Source: Funneliformis mosseae (lineage: Eukaryota > Glomeromycota > Glomeromycetes > Glomerales > Glomeraceae). Taken from it: DNA of 11,758 bases. The notes under the pieces are model-generated. The model had not been told where the DNA came from. It made no database searches and saw only the letters and a program-made list of their open reading frames with translations. Positions 6,522-11,758 of the stretch are shown piece after piece; position 1 is the stretch's first letter; every line of letters starts with the position of its first letter. Both the position numbers and the translations under genes were made by a program. The stretch is taken from NCBI GenBank assembly GCA_910592005.1, contig CAJVPP010003396.1:1-11758 (forward strand), read 5' to 3'.

Positions 6522-7437
6522 ATGTCTTCCTTATCACGAATATTCATTCCTGATTATGATCACAAACGCTTTAATGAAATTGCAGACGCCAACCCACAAT
6601 ATCGTATGAGTCTTATCGAAGGTCGGCTTGAGATATCAATGCCGGTGAGTGCTTATACCGGTATGTAACTTTCTAAGCCATTATCAAGCGTTGTTTTGTT
6701 GAAATTCGCTTTCTTGTTATAAACCGTAGTTTCGAAATGTCATATAGGCCAGAGACAAGCAAGAATTATTATGCAAGTTGGCATCTGGCGTGCTGCAAAC
6801 AGTGATTTGGTTGGACACTTTGGTTCTTGTATGGTAAGTTATGCAATCATTATTGTGATGTTTCCGTTTCATGTTATTAAAATCAACGTCTTCTATTTGT
6901 TCTAGGGTGACTTTACTTTGTCTAATAGTGATATTCTGAGCCCTGATGCTTCCATTGTCCTTAGTCCAAGGTTTTCGAATGTTATTAATATGTAAAGATA
7001 AGTTGCTCATCTATCTATCATAATCCCTAATTTTTATTGTTATTTCTCTTTATTACGAAAGATGGTACGCTTTATCGGATGTTGATAGGAACAAAGCAAA
7101 TCCGCCAGTTGCACCAAATTATATTGTGGAATTACGTTCAGAAAATTATTCACCTCAAGAAGTTCATAGAAAAATGTTACGATGGATAAATGGAGGAGTT
7201 GAGGCAAGTAGATTAATGATTGCTATCCATTTAATGATTTAACCTTTTATTACTATCTTCATGTTTATCTAGGAAGGAGTTTCAATTGATCCCTTTACAA
7301 ATCCGCCCAAAGCTAGAATTTATACTTATGATGCCGTTGTTAATGGTGTCGTTTGGCAGGAACTTTTAAATCCTCAAATGATTGCTTCACAAGTTCTTAC
7401 CGGATTTGTGATGAATATACGTGAAATCCTTCAATGA
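6522..7437 (+). CDS. Uma2-family (DUF820) nuclease-fold protein, 5 exons
   Basis: Seen: exons 6522-6660, 6748-6833, 6906-6991, 7062-7203 and 7273-7437 join in frame to 205 residues and a TGA. Introns of 87, 72, 70 and 69 nt start GTATGT, GTAAGT, GTAAAG and GCAAGT and end in AG. The protein reads as a whole Uma2 domain: RMSLIEGRLEISMP (28-41), PD-A-S (Pro88-Asp89), Y-I-V-E-L-R-S (124-130, Glu127), H-R-K-M (Lys141), W-I-N-G-G-V, S-I-D-P (155-158) and a C-terminal L-T-G-F-V. Family: PD-(D/E)XK-fold proteins, abundant in cyanobacteria and often annotated as putative restriction endonucleases; true substrates are mostly unknown. Asp89, Glu127 and Lys141 are the likely catalytic set. Length is normal. 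There is no signal peptide or membrane segment, so it is probably cytosolic or nuclear. Inference: bacterial ancestry, intronised and apparently intact. It has no methyltransferase neighbour, so it is not an evident restriction-modification pair. Confidence 0.88.
7204..7272 (+). other. GC-AG intron (intron 4 of the Uma2-family gene)
   Basis: The junction GAG|GCAAGT...TTTATCTAG|GAA joins G-G-V-E to E-G-V-S-I-D-P in frame, reproducing the conserved GV...DP turn of the family. The nearest GT donor, 4 nt downstream (7208), gives a stop within a few codons. AG|GCAAGT is the classic strong context for a GC donor. Confidence 0.75.
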
Positions 7438-7574
7438 ATTCAGAACTTGGGTATATTATTTATATTTATTGCCAAATGAAGTTTTAGTCTTTTTTTAGTT
7501 CAAGGTAGTATACTATTTATTATTGAATTTTAAATGCAAATTTACTAATTATCTTTAATTTTATTACAGGATGA

Positions 7575-7580
7575 AATAAA
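7575..7580 (+). terminator. Poly(A) signal after the Uma2-family gene
   Basis: AATAAA lies about 140 nt after the TGA at 7435-7437, followed by T-rich DNA and a run of A. TTATTACAG just before it (7561-7569) resembles a 3' splice site, so a 3'UTR intron is possible. Confidence 0.35.
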
Positions 7581-7599
7581 TATTTTTCATCAAATAAAA

Positions 7600-8260
7600 A
7601 AAAAATTCGACTAAAGAAACAGACTGTTAGTTTATAAACGTTGTTTTCAGGAATTAGTTGTTAACTTACTTGACAAATTTGTTTTAATTATTTTGTTTTT
7701 TGAAGTATAAACCGAAAAACATCAAGGAATTTTAGATCTTATAATTTTTGTTCCGAAATATAGTAAATTAAAATTTATAATGGTTTGTCAAATGTATTAT
7801 AAAGCTTTCAAAAATCTGGTTCTTTTAGATTTACTAGAAAATACAATGCTACGTCTCTACTACTTCACATGTATCATAAATAGATTGATTACAGCAGTAA
7901 TTGTTGAAGGTCATCAAGAAAGTTGATAATGGGCGCATAGTTTTATCAAATTGGAACTAAAAAATTTCTTAATTTTTTGTAAATCAATGGGTAACTGAAA
8001 TTGATTTTTCGATCAATTTAAAATTCAGATACGGAAACTTCTGGAGACTGAAATTTAGAGGTATATTTTTTAGATGACCTCATTTAAAATCAATATTTTA
8101 GGTAATTTCCGATTTTATCTGACATTAAACTTTATATATCCGAAATTTGACTTGAAACCTTATCTGAATTTGCTAAAAAATTTATACGATTCAGAAATTT
8201 AGAATTAAATGTGGTATATACATGTGCATTTTTTACAGGATAAATGTACTGAAAAAAAAA
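7600..8260. other. Non-coding AT-rich stretch
   Basis: No gene is supported. It holds one perfect hairpin, AAATTGAT-ttttcg-ATCAATTT (7998-8019). Confidence 0.4.
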
Positions 8261-8266
8261 AATTGA

Positions 8267-8369
8267 TTGAGCAATATCTGCGGTTCATTTTATACTCCTT
8301 AACAAAATTTGACAATTCCATTACACGAACTTTGGCTTCCCATTCCCTTAGACCAATTTTACTCTTCAA
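8267..8369 (-). pseudogene. Possible coiled-coil coding remnant
   Basis: Seen: the minus strand reads LKSKIGLREWEAKVRVMELS and then NFVKEYKMNR, a charged, heptad-like run typical of coiled coils and richer in GC than its flanks. The opposite-strand open frame over the same bases (8209-8397) has no such character. No start, splice pair or family could be identified. Inference: a fragment of a longer coiled-coil protein gene. It could be chance. Confidence 0.25.
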
Positions 8370-8640
8370 AATAAATAAATTATATAAATATTATTAGGCT
8401 TATAAAATCGATGAAAAACAAAAGTTTTTGTTTGGAGAAATATAAGAAATCTTTATTATGGAATAAATTTTGTAAATGTATATTCTAAGGTTTTGACATT
8501 TTTAAATCAGGTAACAAAATTACATAAGTAGCAACAATAATTTTTAATTAACGATGAAGAACAAATATTCGTTTGCTATTAAAATAGAATCACGAGACAT
8601 AAATGTAGCATAGCAATAAAAGAAAAAGATTTAAAATAGA
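8370..8640. other. Non-coding stretch
   Basis: Nothing supported. TTTGCTATTAAAAT at 8573-8586 repeats 14 bases of the MITE-like inverted repeat seen at 3176-3258 and 5031-5160, but no second arm is visible. Confidence 0.3.
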
Positions 8641-9010
8641 TCAAGGATAAGCGCACATCTTCTCGAAGTCACACCCAATCTTATCACTAAGAATCTTTCC
8701 ACTCACAATATTCCCCACAACCCGGAATATAAAACGGTTTAAAATCAAGTAATATTGAGAATATAATAAAATCAAAAGAAACAAATGAAAAGAAAAGATT
8801 ATTTAAACTATATTAAAATAGAAATATCAAAGTTACAAAAATAAAAAGAGAAGGAGCATAGTCTCAAGAATAAGCAAAAATATCAATGATAAAATTTAAT
8901 TTAAAAATTAGCATAAATGCTTATGACATCCCTTCTTAAGAAAAAATATTAATAATAAATTACTCATTAAGTTGAATGTAAAATGGAAAGTTATACACTT
9001 TGCTTATTTA
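8641..9010 (-). pseudogene. Histidine acid phosphatase/phytase C-terminal relic
   Basis: Role of the intact family: secreted or cell-wall phosphomonoesterases and phytases that release phosphate. Seen on the minus strand: exon-like piece A (about 9007-8964) reads SKVYNFPFYIQLNE and stops at a donor-like GA|GTAATT. Piece B (about 8757-8641) reads KPFYIPGCGEYCEWKD, then shifts frame into ILSDKIGCDFEKMCAYP and TGA. Together they follow the family's C-terminal order: L-x-N-E/D-x, P-x-x-x-x-G-C, C-x-x-x-x-F, then D-(F/W)-x-x-x-C before the end. Damage: a stop upstream of piece A, no AG acceptor before piece B (about 220-nt gap), and a 1-2 base shift after W-K-D. The N-terminal RHGxRxP motif was not found upstream. 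Inference: a broken duplicate of a phosphatase gene. The family call rests on remembered motif order, not a search. Confidence 0.5.
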
Positions 9011-9298
9011 CTGAAGTTATGCTAGTAATCAATTAAAAATTTGACATAACTGTTTGACACTTCTGAACTTATTAGACATTTAGAAGATTTTGAAAACAGT
9101 AGATTTTAGAGTATATTTAATTATACTAGAATTAAAGGTCATTGTAAGTCATTTATAGTTCTCTATATATCTATATCTGTAATATGAAAAATGATATTTA
9201 GTTCATTATTTAATCTATTATTTTTAATAAAAAACTGAGCGATTTGATCCAAGCTGCTAAAAGAAGTTATTGTTAATAGTGATTTTATTTTTAAGTTA
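9011..9298. other. Non-coding AT-rich stretch
   Basis: No earlier exon of the phosphatase relic could be recognised. It has no distinctive repeats. Confidence 0.35.
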
Positions 9299-9382
9299 TT
9301 AAGACTTTTTGACAAGCTTTTTCTTATTAGTTGTGAAGGTTATATCAGCATTAAGAGAAATATCAGTTGTGTTATAATTTAT
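9299..9382 (-). pseudogene. Possible short coding remnant
   Basis: Seen: the minus strand reads INYNTTDISLNADITFTTNK and on to a TAA at 9301-9299. It is preceded by CAATATAG, which could be a 3' splice site. Residue composition is more protein-like than the surroundings. I do not recognise the family, and chance is a real possibility. Confidence 0.18.
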
Positions 9383-9399
9383 CTATATTGTAAAAGTAA

Positions 9400-11758
9400 G
9401 TAAGAAAAGTATTTAGAATTAAAAAAAAAGTATTTAGTAGACAAAGAAGATTGCAGAAATAAGATTTTTATGAAATTTTTAAATCAAAAAAAGTAACTAT
9501 GAAAAATTCTCAAGGTCGTGAGAAATTTTTTCCTGTTAAAATAATCAAAAATTATTATCTGATGATTATTTCATGAAAATTTATGGAATAAAATCCAAAT
9601 GGTAATAATCGATCAATAATGAAATTTGTGAATAAAAGAAAAATCACAAGTTCTTTTCAATTTCAGAAAAAAAAAAGATACAGACATCTTAATTTTGAAA
9701 TAAATTAGATTTCTAGAAAAGAATAAATTAAAAAATTTGGCAAATAATAGATCTGTATTTGTAAGTAATATAAAATATTTCAGAAGATTAATGTCTAAAA
9801 TGAAGGATCAAAAAAGAAATGCATGATAATGATAAAGAAAACGACAATAAAATTTTAATTGAAAGAAAAGTTTTTTTTTTTATGAAATTTTCATCAATAA
9901 GTTTTTCAACAGTCGACATATTAAGTAATTTTCACTATAGCTTGATATACTTTAATAACAAGTTTAATAAATATAAAAAAATGGAAATATGTTTCTTCTA
10001 AATACAAATAATCATACTTCTTGTGTCTTCCTTAGTTGCAGGTAGACTTTTTCATCATATTACTACCTTGGCCATCGTGAATAATTTAATACATCATAAA
10101 TTCTTATTAATCAATCACTGAAAAATATTTTCTCATACAAAAAAAGATTGTATCTCTTAATGTATACTTATAAATGACATAGAGTGACTTCTTCTGCGTA
10201 AACTTCAGAAAATATCACAAAATAGCTGACATTACAGCATTTGGCTGAAATTAGTTGTGATGCACATTTGATATATAGTGGTTACAAATAGATTTTTAAT
10301 TACTAAAAAATTATAAGTCTCTATAATACTTAGTAAAATTAACGTGAAGGTGAAAAAATTATATCACATAAAATTTTGTGCATTTTGAAGTTATGTAAGA
10401 GACATCAGCGTTAGAAATATGCAGAAATTTTTACAATTTATTTGAAAAATCACTATTTCTTTTTATAAAATTGTTACCACCATTAATAATATTTTAAAAA
10501 TAATAGCATTTCTTAAAAAAAAACTCAATTTTCATTTTTGTCACAACTTTTTATAATTATCGTTATTAAATTTGTCATTAAAATCAATTTCAAATTTTTT
10601 TATTCTAAAGATTTTAATTTTTTTAAATTTATTTACTACCGTCCAGTGACGAATTTTTTTTAAAAAAACTTTATTTTTTTAAATTTATCTTATTATGATT
10701 TTATTTTAAAAAATTTTGCTACAGAGGTTATAAATTATTTTAAATCAGATAACAGGCATAATCTCTACAATTTTTTGGTTAAACAACTCTTAAAAACTAT
10801 TGATAAGAAAGGCTTTTGCAGATTTAAATAAAAAGGTACATTATTTATTTTGCTAAGGAAGGGTAACTCCTAGTTTAATTATTATGTTTGTTCGTTTAGT
10901 ATTTATTAATTAATTTAAGTACTCTAACTTTGATATTGCTAATTATGGAAAAGATGTATCTTCTTTATAACAATATCTTTCTCATAATAAAATTTTTTGT
11001 ATCATTTACTAAGCTAAACTTATTTTTATTATAGAATTCTAAAAAAAGGATTGAAGATAAAGACAACGGTTAACTATCAATAGTAAAAGATATTAAATTC
11101 TGAAAGGATGAAGAATTAGCAAATTTTTATCTTCAAGATCTTTAGGATTGTGCAATTCATGAAATTAGGAGAATTATGCTGATTATAACGTCAATGAGTA
11201 GATGATAGCATTTCAGTATAATTAATCTTCTTTTTCCTTTAAAATATCCTCTCTGAAGAAGTTTCTTCCTAAGAATTTCTTTTAAGTAAAATCAAAGTCA
11301 TAATTTTTTCTAGCATTATCTATTAGATTAAAGGTTACAGTCAAGTTTATACGCTTTATGAATCACAGTTTTACATGATCATTATAAAAAGTTAAAAAAG
11401 AAACCAGTTTAATTATTTTTCTGTTCAAGGTTAATTTTTTTTTCATTTCATCAACTTCACCTGTTACATAAATGCATATTAACAAAACTCTTAACAAATA
11501 TCAAGAAATAGAATAAAACTAATTACAAATGATAAGAGTTCTAATGCTCAATACATATAGAGACTTGCTGGGACTTTTCTATTATCACTTAGAATATTGT
11601 TAACCTTACGCTCAACTCATTGAACTTAGGGTAACTATGACTTAATAACAGAAAGTAATATATAAGAAACTATTAAGTTACTGTGAAATAAGTCCTATCA
11701 CAATCAACCTTAAGTTTATACTTTTAGATGAGTAAATAACTTTAACAACTTGTAAATA
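9400..11758. other. Long AT-rich stretch without a supported gene
   Basis: I read both strands and found only short open stretches without known motifs: plus 9819-10001, minus around 10270-10170 and minus around 11290-11165. Poly-A and poly-T tracts are frequent. Around 10610-10690 TTTTTTTAAATTTAT occurs twice. I found no tRNA, rRNA, repeat array or LTR. Confidence 0.45.

Noticed and set aside
6717..7010. Minus-strand open frame of 97 codons
   Set aside because: It is antisense to exons 2-3 and introns of the Uma2-family gene. The plus-strand exon structure explains the bases fully.
8209..8397. Plus-strand open frame of 62 codons
   Set aside because: It has no motif and low-complexity ends; the minus strand of the same bases looks more protein-like.
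9819..10001. Plus-strand open frame of 60 codons
   Set aside because: Its Phe/Lys/Asn-rich composition is what random AT-rich DNA gives, and it has no splice or family signal.
10170..10270. Minus-strand open stretch reading SYFVIFSEVYAEEVTLCHL
   Set aside because: It is moderately protein-like but has no start, splice pair or recognisable family. I could not separate it from chance.
1..11758. CRISPR array, operon, origin or restriction-modification cluster
   Set aside because: There are no regularly spaced direct repeats, no bacterial-style gene packing, and no methyltransferase next to the Uma2-family gene. The spliced introns show the DNA is eukaryotic.

Overview
This is AT-rich eukaryotic DNA (roughly three-quarters A+T by eye) with short spliceosomal introns, decayed transposons and long gene-poor stretches. 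That style, a Crypton-type tyrosine recombinase relic, and an intron-bearing Uma2-family nuclease gene of bacterial type together suggest an early-diverging fungus, most likely an arbuscular mycorrhizal fungus of the Rhizophagus kind. The organism call is inference; no species marker is present.

Layout. Positions 1-175 hold a tRNA-like, SINE-type sequence on the minus strand. It abuts a probable solo LTR (181-520) with a TATA box, a poly(A) signal and TG...CA ends. After several inverted repeats (597-829) comes a plus-strand Crypton/DUF3504-type recombinase pseudogene (about 955-1889). It keeps the C-terminal H-x-x-R, G-H and Tyr residues but has stops and frameshifts. From 1890 to 6350 there is no intact gene. 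This stretch holds a decayed coding remnant (2150-2430), two inverted copies of a short palindromic MITE-like repeat (3176-3258 and 5031-5160), a fragment resembling domain V of organellar large-subunit rRNA (about 4500-4592), and a GC-rich block of inverted repeats (5838-5969).

The one gene that looks intact is at 6522-7437 (+). Five exons encode a 205-residue Uma2/DUF820 (PD-(D/E)XK-fold) protein. Its last intron must use a GC-AG donor to keep the frame. Upstream are a TATA-like tract and a TGACGT-type site; downstream is an AATAAA signal.

From 7600 onward the DNA is very AT-rich. The minus strand carries a recognisable but broken C-terminus of a histidine acid phosphatase/phytase (8641-9010) and two weaker coding remnants. 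From 9400 to 11758 I see no gene I can defend.

The genes do not form an operon or pathway. The window reads as a transposon-eroded region surrounding one apparently functional, horizontally derived nuclease-fold gene. I did not find a clearly undescribed multi-gene system.
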